A stretch of 64,000 nucleotides of DNA from Octadecabacter sp. (GTDB lineage Bacteria > Pseudomonadota > Alphaproteobacteria > Rhodobacterales > Rhodobacteraceae): positions 1 to 64,000 of the forward strand of contig JAPKAD010000007.1 of the NCBI GenBank assembly GCA_028825445.1, in the 5' to 3' direction. The position numbers were made by a program, and so were the translations under genes. A model generated the notes under the pieces. It did not search any database and had not been told where the DNA came from. It was given only the letters and a program-made list of their open reading frames with translations. This document shows positions 37,070-47,100 of the stretch, piece by piece (the first letter of the stretch is position 1; every line of letters begins with the position of its first letter).

Positions 37070-37193
37070 TATAAGATGCTCCTGCAAAAAAATACTCAAT
37101 AGAGCTTTTCAAGTCTTTGTGCGGCGGTCAAGGTCAGGAAAACGCGATGGTGTCAGAAAACCTGCCCCACGATGTTTTTTGAAAGGGTAACGG

Positions 37194-37943
37194 ATGGATT
37201 TGAAAAACAAAGTAGTTTTAATAACGGGGGCAAGCCGGGGCATTGGGGCTGCCAGTGCGCGAATTTTCGCTAGTGTAGGGGCAAAAGTGGCATTGGTAGC
37301 GCGAACAACAGCTCAGATCGAAACATTGGCCGCAGACATAGGCCCCAACGCTATCGCAATTTCATGTGATGTGTCGTTGTATGAAGATGTAGTTGCCGCA
37401 ATTGCAAGGACCGAAGAGACATTTGGGCCGCTGGATGTGCTCATCGGAAATGCAGGGTCACTGGATCCAATCAGTCATATGGCTGATGCCGATCCTGACA
37501 TGTGGGGTAAAACCATCGATGTGAATCTTAAAGGTGTTTTTAACGGAATGCGCGCGGCCATGCCCGACATGATCAAGCGTGGCAAAGGCACTATAATTAC
37601 TGTTTCATCAGGCGCGGCGCATGGTCCGGTTGAGGCCTGGTCTTCCTACTGTGCATCCAAAGCTGGTGCCTACATGATGACAAGGTGTGCTGACTTGGAA
37701 GCTCGGGAAAAGGGTCTGCGAATTATGGGTCTGTCTCCGGGAACTGTCGCTACAGACATGCAGCGTGAGATCAAGGCGTCTGGTATAAACCCTGTCAGTA
37801 AACTTGAATGGTCCGATCACATCCCCCCTGAATGGCCCGCACAAACGCTTGTTTGGATGTGCAGCGCCGATGCTGATGAATTTCGTGGTCTGGATGTTTC
37901 ATTGCGGGAAAGCGACATTCGTAAACGTGTTGGCCTGATATGA
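37194..37943 (+). CDS. Short-chain dehydrogenase/reductase
   Basis: A 249-aa classical SDR. The cofactor motif 'TGASRGIG' is at 11-18, 'GNAG' at 85-88 (in place of NNAG), Ser139 in 'VSSGAA', and the catalytic Tyr152-xxx-Lys156 in 'SYCASK'. It should oxidise or reduce an alcohol/ketone with NAD(P). The stop overlaps the start of the crotonase-family gene as ATGA, so both probably act in one acyl-CoA-type pathway. The substrate cannot be told. Confidence 0.9.
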   Translation: MDLKNKVVLITGASRGIGAASARIFASVGAKVALVARTTAQIETLAADIGPNAIAISCDVSLYEDVVAAIARTEETFGPLDVLIGNAGSLDPISHMADADPDMWGKTIDVNLKGVFNGMRAAMPDMIKRGKGTIITVSSGAAHGPVEAWSSYCASKAGAYMMTRCADLEAREKGLRIMGLSPGTVATDMQREIKASGINPVSKLEWSDHIPPEWPAQTLVWMCSADADEFRGLDVSLRESDIRKRVGLI

Positions 37944-38545
37944 TCGTGTTCGACACAAACGACGGACAACTTACTCTGAAAATTAATCGTCCAGAAAAGG
38001 CCAATGCGCTTACAGAGCTTATGTTGGGTGAAATGGCTGACATGGTTACTAACACAGATGCCCGCGTGCTGGTTCTCACGGGTATAGGCAATGTATTTAG
38101 CGCTGGTGCTGACTTTGACGATGTTAGGGATGGCACCCTTGCTACATCGCCTGAATGGGAACGCTTATCGACTGCTGTGGCCAATTTTTTAGGTCTCAGC
38201 ATTGCTGCGTTAAACGGGTCGTGTGCAGGTGGAGCGCTGGGCATGGTGCTGGCATGTGACCTGCGTATTTCTGTACCAAACGCTAAATTTTTTTACCCAA
38301 TTATTAAAATGGGTGTCTTGCCGCAGCCATCTGACCCAGTCCGCCTGCACAATCTTATCGGACCATCTGCCACCAAGCTTATTTTGCTCACTGGCGCGCA
38401 GATCACCGCAGTTGAGGCACTGAGGCTTGGTCTTATTGACCGGATTAGTCCTCTAGATCTCATGTCTGATGTTCAAGCATTGACAGCGCCCGCCCGCGGT
38501 GCAGATCCGGCGCAGATTTGTGCAATTAAAGCACTTATTAAATGA
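37940..38545 (+). CDS. Short enoyl-CoA hydratase/isomerase (crotonase) family protein
   Basis: A 201-aa crotonase-fold protein, about 55 residues shorter than usual and lacking the C-terminal helical region. CoA-binding and oxyanion-hole features are kept: 'RPEKANALTELM', 'FSAGADFDD' and 'ALNGSCAGGALGMVLACDLRI'. The two glutamates of true hydratases appear to be replaced: the usual PE in 'PEIxxGxxP' reads 'PIIKMGVLP', and the second Glu in the 'GKSLAME' position reads 'GPSATKL'. So hydration of a double bond is doubtful; another crotonase-type reaction or a binding role is possible. Coupled to the SDR gene. Confidence 0.82.
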   Translation: MIVFDTNDGQLTLKINRPEKANALTELMLGEMADMVTNTDARVLVLTGIGNVFSAGADFDDVRDGTLATSPEWERLSTAVANFLGLSIAALNGSCAGGALGMVLACDLRISVPNAKFFYPIIKMGVLPQPSDPVRLHNLIGPSATKLILLTGAQITAVEALRLGLIDRISPLDLMSDVQALTAPARGADPAQICAIKALIK

Positions 38546-39397
38546 AGAAAGTTCATTGTTGGCAAAACGTGTTGTAACGTAAAGTATAGTTGACTTTTTG
38601 ACACCTCGCTTGGATTTATAATCACTGCCTATGATGTTGCATTTTAAATGGTGGTAACGATAATGATCTGGCTAGGGTGTTGGTCTAACGACGAAAGCAC
38701 GTCGATTTTTGGCAAACATAAAATGCGCATGGCCAACCCGCAACTAGTCGTTAAAGTGGTAAAATTTGTGATTTATAGCACTATGTTTTTTGTAAGATGA
38801 ATATCAAAGTTGTTCCGCAGACGTCACTGGCAGTTTTGACAGGTGTTGGTATTTGGCATTATAAAAATTGAAAGCAATTTTGTATTTAGCGTGATTTTTC
38901 CCTTCAGAACAAACAACTGTCAGGGGCTATTTTGGCTTCGAAATATGTGGGGTGGTAACCATTTTCAATACGATTTACTGGGCTGCGATTTTGGATAAAT
39001 TTAATGGAAAATAGACTGTTGTTCCAAATGAAGCATTTATCGTGAAACGAGTGACTACCTAATCTGATTTTGGCTTTGCGAACCGTTATGATGTGACCCT
39101 TTAAGTCAGTTACGATACTGATATTAACGTAGTAATTATCTTCCTTACCTGTTGCTATAGTATTGAATTTTATTGTGAAATACCTGATATCTGCCAGGAA
39201 TTGTATGAAATAATTTTGGTGATATAGCATTAATTTTATTGTAGATTTTTGGGTGAAAAGCATTGACGATAGACGTTCTAATGATAGGAAAAAATATGCT
39301 ATGTAGCTTGGAATACACTTAAAGATGCTAGCATTAAAATTCTATTCCTGCATCATGTTGTCTAAATTAAAAGTGGGTTTTCCGCAGGAGTGAGCAA
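38546..39397. other. 850-bp AT-rich gap, one doubtful frame inside
   Basis: Sequence is AT-rich and lacks recognisable genes or RNAs. A 119-codon frame on the minus strand (38904-39263) is the only long one and is listed separately with low confidence. The last ~40 bp contain the ribosome binding site GCAGGAG of the flavoprotein gene. Confidence 0.4.
38904..39263 (-). CDS. Doubtful hypothetical protein in AT-rich gap
   Basis: A 119-codon frame whose product is rich in Ile, Phe, Asn and Lys ('FIQFLADIRYFTIKFN'), consistent with an AT-rich non-coding strand as much as with a gene. No motif, signal peptide or neighbour argues for function. Codon use is unlike that of surrounding genes. Either a recently acquired orphan or chance. 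Confidence 0.15.
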   Translation of the reverse strand: MLFTQKSTIKLMLYHQNYFIQFLADIRYFTIKFNTIATGKEDNYYVNISIVTDLKGHIITVRKAKIRLGSHSFHDKCFIWNNSLFSIKFIQNRSPVNRIENGYHPTYFEAKIAPDSCLF

Positions 39398-40600
39398 ATG
39401 ATTGATGCCTTAATTATTGGTGGTGGTCCGGCAGGACTGATGGCTGCAGAAGTACTTTCAGCGGCAGGAAATAGTGTAATTATTACCGAAGCGATGCCGA
39501 CCGTGGGGCGTAAGTTCCTAATGGCTGGAAAGTCCGGTTTGAACCTTACTAAAGCAGAAGACTTTTGGGCTTTTCAAGCGGCCTATGGCGCATCTAACGC
39601 GTCTTTAAAGCCTATCTTATCCGAATTTGGTCCAACAGACGTAACCGAATGGGCGAAAGGCCTGGGGCAACTGGTCTTCACAGGCACTACAGGTCGCGTT
39701 TTTCCAACAAAGATGAAGTCGTCACCAATTTTGCGGGCATGGCTTGCACGGCTGAATGACCAGGGCGTCATGGTCCGAACGCGCTGGCGTTGGACGGGTT
39801 GGGCCAGAGAGGAATCGGGCGATGTGGCAACGTTTGATACACCAAATGGCCCTAAAACGATTTCTGCGAAAACCACTGTGCTCGCCATGGGCGGTGCCAG
39901 TTGGAGGCGGTTGGGGTCGGATGGGCAGTGGGCAGGGAATTTACTAGATGCCGTCGCGCCATTCCAACCTGCCAACGTAGGCTTCAGCGTTTTGTGGTCG
40001 CATCACATGACACAGCATTTCGGATCTGCCGTGAAAGGGTGTGAAATAACTGCTGGCGACTTGACTTCACGGGGGGAATTTGTCGTGTCAGCTAATGGTA
40101 TCGAGGGTGGTGGTATCTACACCGTGTCAGCAGCAATCCGTGACGGTGCACCGATGGTATTGGATTTGTTGCCTGACATGTCTGTTGAAGACATTACTGC
40201 GAGATTGCGTGATCCCAAAGGTAAACAATCTACAGCAAATACTTTACGAAAGTTGTTGAAGTTAAGTCCAGTAAAACGTGCGTTACTAAATGAGTTTGGC
40301 AATAACAGTGATCGGTCCTTACCTGAGAAAATCAAAGCATTGCCATTTTCATCTTTGACGCCACGCCCCATTGATGAAGCGATATCAACTGCTGGTGGCG
40401 TGCGGTTTGATGCACTAACTGATGATTTAATGTTGAAATCCCGGGTTGGGGTCTATTGCGCCGGCGAAATGCTGGACTGGGAAGCCCCGACAGGCGGCTA
40501 TCTAATTACTGCATGTCTTGCGACGGGCCGTTATGCGGGACTTGCAGCTGCACATTTTCTTCGAACGGACCCAGCCCTAGATATTTTGTACACGTCGTAA
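39398..40600 (+). CDS. TIGR03862-type flavoprotein (BaiN/HI0933-like NAD(P)/FAD oxidoreductase)
   Basis: A 400-aa flavoprotein. The FAD-binding 'IGGGPAGLMAAEVL' opens the protein (residues 7-20), 'GRKFLMAGKSGLNLT' near 38-52 is diagnostic of the HI0933/BaiN family, and 'GRVFPTKMKSSPILRAWL' plus the C-terminal 'GVYCAGEMLDWEAPTGGYLITACLATG' place it in the TIGR03862 subgroup. Family members are two-Rossmann-fold reductases whose physiological substrate is generally unknown. Preceded by GCAGGAG. Transcribed alone. Confidence 0.88.
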   Translation: MIDALIIGGGPAGLMAAEVLSAAGNSVIITEAMPTVGRKFLMAGKSGLNLTKAEDFWAFQAAYGASNASLKPILSEFGPTDVTEWAKGLGQLVFTGTTGRVFPTKMKSSPILRAWLARLNDQGVMVRTRWRWTGWAREESGDVATFDTPNGPKTISAKTTVLAMGGASWRRLGSDGQWAGNLLDAVAPFQPANVGFSVLWSHHMTQHFGSAVKGCEITAGDLTSRGEFVVSANGIEGGGIYTVSAAIRDGAPMVLDLLPDMSVEDITARLRDPKGKQSTANTLRKLLKLSPVKRALLNEFGNNSDRSLPEKIKALPFSSLTPRPIDEAISTAGGVRFDALTDDLMLKSRVGVYCAGEMLDWEAPTGGYLITACLATGRYAGLAAAHFLRTDPALDILYTS

Positions 40601-41005
40601 TAAACACAGTTCCGATAGACAAAGGCTCTTTCATTGACTGTATTATCCGTCTTTTGCGGGTAGAGGTTTATTCTTACAACAGCTCGCCCCTTGTCTTTTT
40701 TCTGAAGAAATCAACAGTTTGAATAGGCATAATTTTTAGTGAATTTATCAATTAAGATTAAAGCACTTCCATGAAAATTTAGTTTTTTTACTGCAGTAAT
40801 AGCCACATGTATATCCATAATGCAAAAAGTCTAAAGTGTGGTTACACTTACAGGTGACATATTTAGTGTTTGAAATTAAGGCTGTAGCCTAAACTATGAA
40901 AGGTTATAATTGATAAACGGGAATGCTGAATTTAGGCACTTACTTTTAGCCCTTGGCGCTATTTTCTGCTCTGCTCTGCGCAACTGCATCAGCCAGGAGT
41001 TCAGA
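40601..41005. other. 405-bp convergent gap between flavoprotein and holA
   Basis: This lies between two convergent 3' ends. It is AT-rich, with no coding frame of interest. I see no clear rho-independent terminator for either gene. Confidence 0.45.
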
Positions 41006-42034
41006 CTAAGATCGACCACGACCCAACATAGCTAGACGTATAAACATGCGTTCCACCAACGCACGATCGGGCGCTGTGTTTGCAGATCGCAACGTCAAGT
41101 CTACGTCAGTAATCGTCCCAAGTGCGCGTTCCAGCTTAAACCGCCCCCAAGTGCTGGCCTGACGTACAATTCGGTCACGGCGTGGCCCAAATACAGGCGG
41201 ACGTAGACGACTAATGCCCGCTGATGGTCCACCTGGATCAGATGCCACAATGTGTAATTGCCGAAAGTGGCGCATCGCGCCAATGCACAGTGCCACGGGT
41301 TGAGTGCCTTGGGCGTACAAACGATTTAGGATTGGGTCAACCTCAGTCACCTTAAGATCTGCAACGGCGTTTAAAATATCATCAAGATCGGCTTCACTGG
41401 ACAGGGGCGCGCAGGCTTCAACATCTGTGACAGTCACGTCTGACTTTTCATTTACCATATAAAGGCTGAGTTTTTCAATGGTCTGACGCAAGTCACCAGG
41501 TGCCATCTCACACGACAGGGCATTGATTAGATCCACAGCATCGCTGGCAATATTATGAAGACCTGCTTCACGCAGAGCGGTTTTGATCTCGTCGTGCGTG
41601 GGCGGGTCATCATAAATGCCAGCAGAATAAGCTGAGGGGTGGCTTTCGAAAAGCTTGCGTAAGGACGATTTTGCGGTTAGTTGCCCTGATGTTACAACGA
41701 TCTGTGCGTCTCCGGAAACCCAATTTTTCAGGGCAGGGATTATTATCTTTGCCGCCAAATCGGTAACTTCTTCCACGAAAACCACACGTGGCCCGGGGAA
41801 AAATCCCTGTGACTTGATAGCGTCCCCGAGCAGCGAAAGATCTTTGCGTAGATCTGCTCCTGACATTCGTGTCAGCCGCATTTCTTCTTCGCCTTTGGGT
41901 CCGACAAGTGCTTTGATCACATCTTGGCGTTTTAGCGCGACCCGCATCAGGTCGCCTCCATATATCAAAATACCCGCACCATTTGGGTCAGGTTTTTTAA
42001 AATATGAATTTGCGTCACGGACGGACAGCTTCAT
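41006..42034 (-). CDS. holA: DNA polymerase III delta subunit
   Basis: A 342-aa HolA, which opens the beta sliding clamp as part of the clamp loader. Family features are the 'GGDLMRVALKRQDVIKALVG' region, 'FPGPRVVFVEEVTDL', the 'IVVTSGQLTAKSSLRKLFESHP' segment and the C-terminal helical collar ('LNAVADLKVTEVDPILNRLYAQGTQPVALCIGAMRHFRQLH'). It is the last gene of a leuS-lptE-holA run on the minus strand, 3 nt after lptE. Confidence 0.92.
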   Translation of the reverse strand: MKLSVRDANSYFKKPDPNGAGILIYGGDLMRVALKRQDVIKALVGPKGEEEMRLTRMSGADLRKDLSLLGDAIKSQGFFPGPRVVFVEEVTDLAAKIIIPALKNWVSGDAQIVVTSGQLTAKSSLRKLFESHPSAYSAGIYDDPPTHDEIKTALREAGLHNIASDAVDLINALSCEMAPGDLRQTIEKLSLYMVNEKSDVTVTDVEACAPLSSEADLDDILNAVADLKVTEVDPILNRLYAQGTQPVALCIGAMRHFRQLHIVASDPGGPSAGISRLRPPVFGPRRDRIVRQASTWGRFKLERALGTITDVDLTLRSANTAPDRALVERMFIRLAMLGRGRS

Positions 42035-42037
42035 TGA

Positions 42038-42538
42038 CTAAAGGCCCACAGACGCAACAATGATGTCTGTCACAATCAAATCTGCAAGGGTCACTGCCAA
42101 GCGGTCCCGTGCGTCGTCTTGTGCTTCGCGCGTGGCGACAATCGTGCCAAAAGCGGAATAGGCCGTGAAAGTCTGAGCTATGCCTGATGCGAGCGGCGTG
42201 TCATCTCCCGTTTCTGTCAGAATCCAATTCGCCTTTCCTGGTAAATTGAAACGGTTAATATCCTGTGCAGAACTGATAACAATTGCATCCTTTTGTATTT
42301 CAAGTTGCACAGTGAGCAAATAATCTCCGAGTTCAACACGGCCCAATCGATCTTCGAGCCGCGTGCGCAGACGAAAGCCTTCGGGGGTGTTGGGTGCGCG
42401 ATAAGCAATGCGGCCGCGCAAAGTTTTGCCAGCTCCGTGAGTGCCATAGACGGGTGTAAACCCGCAGCTTGCTATGAGGCCTAAGATGGGGAAGGCTGCA
42501 AAGTGCGTTAAAAAAGTGCGTCTGTTAGATGACAACAT
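42038..42538 (-). CDS. lptE: LPS-assembly lipoprotein LptE
   Basis: A 166-aa outer-membrane lipoprotein that plugs the LptD channel. I take ATG 42538, which follows AGGA by 8 nt and lies 14 nt inside the leuS end. The N-terminus has Arg-Arg, a hydrophobic stretch, the lipobox I-A-S-C and then 'GFTPVYG', the typical LptE start ('CGFxPLYG'). 'LRTRLEDRL' and '[27 protein letters not shown]' further support it. Neighbours leuS and holA are its usual partners. Confidence 0.9.
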   Translation of the reverse strand: MLSSNRRTFLTHFAAFPILGLIASCGFTPVYGTHGAGKTLRGRIAYRAPNTPEGFRLRTRLEDRLGRVELGDYLLTVQLEIQKDAIVISSAQDINRFNLPGKANWILTETGDDTPLASGIAQTFTAYSAFGTIVATREAQDDARDRLAVTLADLIVTDIIVASVGL

Positions 42539-45080
42539 TGATGATCCTGCCTGGTACAACAATCAGCTTTTTGGGCTGTCCACCCTCCAAAGCTTTAATC
42601 ACAGCCTCATCTGTGAGCGCGACTTTTTCAACATCTTCTTTGCTCATTTCTTTTGGCACGGTGATTTCTGACCTTCGTTTGCCGTTAATCTGAATAGGAA
42701 GCGTGATCGTGTCCTCAATCATCATTGTCTCAATCGCAATGGGCCAAGGGGCGTTGGCTATCAATTTCTTTTCACCCAACATGTTCCAGATATCTTCGGC
42801 TAAGTGTGGCGTGATCGGGGACATGAGCTGCGCAAGGATTTTTATTGCTATTCGTTTAGCGTCGCCGCCCGCCTTGGATTTAGCAATCGTGTTGGTGAAC
42901 CCATATAGTTTGGCGATTGAGGCGTTGAAGCCAAAGGACTCCACACCCTGCGTAACTTCAAAGATAGCCTTGTGCATGTCGCGCAGCAGCGGTTCATCTT
43001 GTTGGTTTGCGGCGTCTGTGTTTTCCACGATATCACAGGCGATGCGGTGTACGCGGGACAGGTGTTTGAACGTCGCTTCTGCGCCGGACGCTGTCCATTC
43101 AACGTCACGTTCTGGTGGAGAGTCGGACAAGACGAACCAGCGCGCAGTGTCCGCACCGTATTGATTAATAATCGCAACGGGATCGACGACGTTGTTTTTG
43201 GATTTCGACATTTTGGCAGAAGGGATGATGGCGACTTGTGTGCCATCTTTCAGGAAGCCGCCACCGTCACGTAAGTCCACCTCTTCTGGATAATGATAGA
43301 TGGGACGTCCGTCTGTAGTTTCAGTCTTGAAGATAGCGTGCGTGACCATTCCTTGGGTGAACAACGCATTAAAAGGTTCGATTGCAGACTCGGGTAAGTG
43401 GCTTGTCTTGTGCATCGCACGCGCAAAGAAACGTGAATAGAGGAGGTGCAGAATCGCGTGTTCGACCCCGCCGATGTATTGATCGACGTTCATCCAGTAA
43501 GCTGCATCGGCAGCTTCGGTAGGCGTTTTTGTGTGGGGAGCAGTAAAGCGAGCGAAATACCAGCTTGAATCCACAAACGTGTCCATCGTGTCGGTTTCAC
43601 GCAGCGCAGCTTTACCGCACGCAGGACAAAGCGTATTGCGCCACGTTGGGTGTCGATCAAGCGGGTTGCCGGGAATTTCGAAGCTGACATCATAGGGCAG
43701 CTCAATCGGCAAGTTTTCCTTTTTCTCGGGAACCACACCGCAGGAATTACAATGTACTACTGGAATTGGTGCACCCCAGTATCGCTGGCGTGATAGGCCC
43801 CAATCACGCAGGCGGAATTTGGTAACGCCCATACCAACGCCGTTGGCTTCGCAGAAATCGATTGCCTTATTTATGGCGTCCGTACCATTTGTATTGGGAC
43901 TCCAAGCAAACGGCGCTACCCAGTGAACCATGTCAGTTTTGGTGGGCACGAAAGCTTCTGTTAACTCGGCTTCGCTATCTTCGGACGGGAGAAACGTCGG
44001 GATGATTGGCAGGCCGTATTTCTTGGCGAAGTCAAAGTCGCGCTGGTCGTGTGCAGGGCAGCCAAAAATCGCGCCAGTTCCATAATCCATCATAACGAAA
44101 TTGGCGACGTAGATAGGCAGCTCCCATAATGTGTCGAACGGGTGGTGAACGCAAAGTCCTGTATCAAAACCCATCTTTTCAGCCTTTTCCAAGGCTTCGG
44201 CGGTCGTACCACCTTTGCGGCATTTGGCATTGAAGGCGGCGAGGTCAGCGTTGTTCTGTTCCAGTTCTTTGGCGAGTGGATGATCTGGCGAGATGCCAAC
44301 AAACGAAGCACCCATCAACGTGTCCGGTCGGGTTGTGTAAACCTCAACACTATTATGCGCACCGATCCCTTTGACTAGTGAAAACGCAAATTGCAGTCCG
44401 CGCGACTTTCCGATCCAGTTAGCTTGCATCAGCTTTACTTTTGCGGGCCAGTTATCCAGACTATCTAGTGCTTCAAGAAGCTCATCGGCATAGTCTGAGA
44501 TCTTGAAAAACCACTGCGTCAGATCTTTGCGTTCAACCTCAGCACCTGAACGCCAGCCTTTGCCGTCGATGACTTGTTCGTTGGCCAACACAGTCATGTC
44601 GACTGGGTCCCAGTTTACTGTCGCATTTTTACGATCAATCATACCGGCGTCCAACATATCGATGAACAGTGATTGCTGCTGGCCGTAGTATTCTGGATCG
44701 CAGGTTGCAAACATGCGGGACCAGTCAATACCGAGGCCAAGCGGTTTCATTTGTGCAACCATGTCGTCTATATTTTGGTAGGTGTAATCCTTAGGGTGAA
44801 TGCCTGTTTGCATCGCTGCGTTTTCAGCGGGCATTCCAAAAGCATCAAAGCCCATGGGGTGCAGGACGTTGTGGCCTGTTGCCAGTTTGTAGCGCGCGAT
44901 TACGTCGCCCATTGTGTAGTTTCGCACGTGGCCGATGTGGATACGTCCTGATGGATAGGGGAACATTTCAAGCACATAGTACTTCGGCTTATCATCGCTG
45001 CGTGTAGCTTTAAATGTCTCCGCTTTGTCCCAAGCGGCTTGCCATTTGGCTTCAATTTCTGATGGGGCGTAGGGAGTCAT
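42525..45080 (-). CDS. leuS: Leucyl-tRNA synthetase
   Basis: An 851-aa class I synthetase of normal length. The HIGH motif is at 48-51 ('[16 protein letters not shown]'), the KMSKS motif near residue 623 ('AKMSKSKNN'), and the editing domain is recognisable from '[21 protein letters not shown]'. '[14 protein letters not shown]' and '[17 protein letters not shown]' are LeuS signatures. AAGGAC precedes the ATG by 6 nt. It is followed without a gap by lptE. Confidence 0.98.
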   Translation of the reverse strand: MTPYAPSEIEAKWQAAWDKAETFKATRSDDKPKYYVLEMFPYPSGRIHIGHVRNYTMGDVIARYKLATGHNVLHPMGFDAFGMPAENAAMQTGIHPKDYTYQNIDDMVAQMKPLGLGIDWSRMFATCDPEYYGQQQSLFIDMLDAGMIDRKNATVNWDPVDMTVLANEQVIDGKGWRSGAEVERKDLTQWFFKISDYADELLEALDSLDNWPAKVKLMQANWIGKSRGLQFAFSLVKGIGAHNSVEVYTTRPDTLMGASFVGISPDHPLAKELEQNNADLAAFNAKCRKGGTTAEALEKAEKMGFDTGLCVHHPFDTLWELPIYVANFVMMDYGTGAIFGCPAHDQRDFDFAKKYGLPIIPTFLPSEDSEAELTEAFVPTKTDMVHWVAPFAWSPNTNGTDAINKAIDFCEANGVGMGVTKFRLRDWGLSRQRYWGAPIPVVHCNSCGVVPEKKENLPIELPYDVSFEIPGNPLDRHPTWRNTLCPACGKAALRETDTMDTFVDSSWYFARFTAPHTKTPTEAADAAYWMNVDQYIGGVEHAILHLLYSRFFARAMHKTSHLPESAIEPFNALFTQGMVTHAIFKTETTDGRPIYHYPEEVDLRDGGGFLKDGTQVAIIPSAKMSKSKNNVVDPVAIINQYGADTARWFVLSDSPPERDVEWTASGAEATFKHLSRVHRIACDIVENTDAANQQDEPLLRDMHKAIFEVTQGVESFGFNASIAKLYGFTNTIAKSKAGGDAKRIAIKILAQLMSPITPHLAEDIWNMLGEKKLIANAPWPIAIETMMIEDTITLPIQINGKRRSEITVPKEMSKEDVEKVALTDEAVIKALEGGQPKKLIVVPGRIINVVI

Positions 45081-45099
45081 TTTTTGTCCTTGAAAAGCA

Positions 45100-45124
45100 A
45101 ACGCCGGATGCTGGACCCGGCGTT
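45100..45124 (-). terminator. Hairpin between DUF3576 gene and leuS
   Basis: An 8-bp perfect stem AACGCCGG / CCGGCGTT with a 9-nt loop lies in the 84-bp gap. On the minus strand it is followed by TGCTTTTC, so it may be a weak terminator or attenuator between the lipoprotein gene and leuS. Confidence 0.5.
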
Positions 45125-45164
45125 GAAATACTATGGGTTTTGGAGAGTTCTTCAGTGCCAGATT

Positions 45165-45638
45165 TTATAGAGCGCTGTCTGCGATGCGTAACTGGCGCGC
45201 ACGCGTTAGAATGGCGTCTTCAATGGCGCGGGTAGTTTCCGCGGTGGCGGGGCCAGAGCGCGTTAGTAGGGCCACATTTAAAGATCGCGCATCAAGTGCT
45301 GGATCGGTAATAAAGACTGTCGCACGGTAACTGCGGCTGCCACCGGGTGGTGTACCGTAGCCCATAATAATAATCCCAGTAAACGGATCAACAGCTTCAA
45401 CAGGTAAAAATCTCATAATATCCAGTGATGCTGCCCAGAGATAGCGGTTTACAGCGACATTCTCTGCACCGCGAGTCCGCGTAGCTTGCAGTGTTGCAGC
45501 GTTACCTCCTCTGCCAAGTACTCCACCCAAGCTGCCGATTGATCCGACAGGGTTGGTGTCAACATTGCCACAGGCAGATAATGTAGCCACAAGGCCCAGC
45601 CCAAAGGTCAGGCGGATAATTTTGGTAAATCCAGTCAC
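45165..45638 (-). CDS. DUF3576 lipoprotein
   Basis: A 157-aa lipoprotein with Lys6/Arg9, a hydrophobic stretch and the lipobox L-S-A-C (Cys23). The mature protein matches DUF3576: 'NRYLWAASLDIMRFLPVEAVDPFTGIIIMGYGTPPGG' followed by 'YRATVFITDPALDARSLNVALLTR'. The family is confined largely to alphaproteobacteria and lies next to leuS in many; function unknown, presumably envelope-related. Confidence 0.9.
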   Translation of the reverse strand: MTGFTKIIRLTFGLGLVATLSACGNVDTNPVGSIGSLGGVLGRGGNAATLQATRTRGAENVAVNRYLWAASLDIMRFLPVEAVDPFTGIIIMGYGTPPGGSRSYRATVFITDPALDARSLNVALLTRSGPATAETTRAIEDAILTRARQLRIADSAL

Positions 45639-45737
45639 GTGTCGATCTTCCCATCATTTGCTTAACAAATGTGTAGCGAATGGGCGTAGATGTAACAAGA
45701 CCTCTGCGCACCGTTGGCTAAGAATTGGGTGCTACAA

Positions 45738-45768
45738 AGGAAAAGGGCGGCCCCCGAAGGAGCCGCCC
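45738..45768 (-). terminator. Rho-independent terminator of the porin gene (UUCG tetraloop)
   Basis: On the minus strand a 10-bp GC-rich stem (GGGCGGCTCC / GGGGCCGCCC, one T-G pair) is closed by a TTCG loop and followed by TTTTCC. It starts about 26 bp past the porin stop. Confidence 0.92.
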
Positions 45769-45794
45769 AAGCATTAAGCTATTAATCGGTTTGA

Positions 45795-46865
45795 TTAGAA
45801 CTTGAAGGAAACTTCAACAGTTGTACCTTGCTGGTAGTCACCAGCACCGGTTTCATCACCATCAACGTCATCTTTGTCTTCTGCATAAGACATGCCCAAG
45901 GAAGCTCCGGAGCCAAGGTCATAAGTACCGGCGACGTAGAAGCGGTCGTCTTTTGCATCTTTGGTCAAATAACCAGCGTAAGCCATTATGCCGTTGCCAA
46001 TATCATATGAACCTTCGAGACCTGTTAAAGAAGTACCCTGGTCGTCTTGGATGTCGAGGGCTACTGCTAGTGGGCCACTAGAGTAGCTCAGATTGATACC
46101 CGTGTTGTCTTTGCCAACAGACTCACTCACAACATACGCAGTTGCTGTAACTGGGCCAAATGGATAGGCAACTTTAAGACCGGTTGAGTCGGAGTTGTTA
46201 TCTTCAGCATATGCTAAACGGACATCGGCTCCAGCAAAGGACGTGCCTAATGAAAGACCGAATACGTCATTTTTGTTGAAGTCACCATTGCCGGTGTAAC
46301 CACCTTCATTTGTATTTTCCTGGTAGGCCATCTTAACGTTGACATTTCCAAGATCAGTAGAAGCGCCAATCGAAAGCTGTGTCAGATCGTCGAGTGTATT
46401 TGTTACATTATCTGAATCTATCAAAGCATAGGAGATGGATGCGTCAACGGTACCAACTTTAACGTCACCACGAAGAGCAACATCGCCGTCAGCTTCGGAA
46501 AAACCATCAGATTCCATATCGCCTGCACCAGTCCAGTGTGTTTGTGCAGCGAAATCAGTGTCTCCGTAGAACAAACCAGCTGTTTCAGATGACAAAGACA
46601 AGGAGTAATCCTTACCATCGTCGGTATTACCGGAGTCCAAGTTGTCCAGATTCAAGGATGCAGCAGCTGTAAGGCCATTGTCGAGTTCAGCAGCAAAACC
46701 TGCAGATATGTCGAGGTCGGAGTAGAAGCCGTCATTGTCGCCGCGTACTTCGTCATTGTAGCCTAAATTTGCAGAACCACTAAAGGAGATGCCAGTGTGG
46801 CCTTCAGCGAAAGCGGCACCAGCGAAGGCGACAAGTGCTGTAGAAGCGAGTAGAATATTTTTCAT
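45795..46865 (-). CDS. Outer-membrane porin
   Basis: A 356-aa gram-negative porin. I take ATG 46865 because it gives a perfect leader 'MKNILLASTALVAFAGAAFA' and mature 'EGHTGISFSGSANLGYNDEV'. The body is alternating amphipathic strands with Asp/Gly-rich turns, and it ends in the aromatic 'VEVSFKF' needed for BAM recognition. The acidic loops ('DDVDGDETGAGD') are typical of marine alphaproteobacterial porins. It has its own strong terminator and is likely highly expressed. Monocistronic. Confidence 0.93.
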   Translation of the reverse strand: MKNILLASTALVAFAGAAFAEGHTGISFSGSANLGYNDEVRGDNDGFYSDLDISAGFAAELDNGLTAAASLNLDNLDSGNTDDGKDYSLSLSSETAGLFYGDTDFAAQTHWTGAGDMESDGFSEADGDVALRGDVKVGTVDASISYALIDSDNVTNTLDDLTQLSIGASTDLGNVNVKMAYQENTNEGGYTGNGDFNKNDVFGLSLGTSFAGADVRLAYAEDNNSDSTGLKVAYPFGPVTATAYVVSESVGKDNTGINLSYSSGPLAVALDIQDDQGTSLTGLEGSYDIGNGIMAYAGYLTKDAKDDRFYVAGTYDLGSGASLGMSYAEDKDDVDGDETGAGDYQQGTTVEVSFKF

Positions 46866-47100
46866 TGGATAGTTCCTCGTGTTTGCATTCTTTGAGAATG
46901 CCAGTTCAACTAGCATTATTGAACTGTGTGGCCCTAAAGTAGTACACACTCAAGGAAATTGCCCGCCAACTTTAGAGCTGCTGTAAAAATGATGCAGACA
47001 GGACACACACTAAATAGGTGCATTCCGGCCGTGGCAGTCTGCTGATAACAGCCTAAGTAAGCATAATGTACTAATAGAACCAACTATTCAGGAGGTTGCA

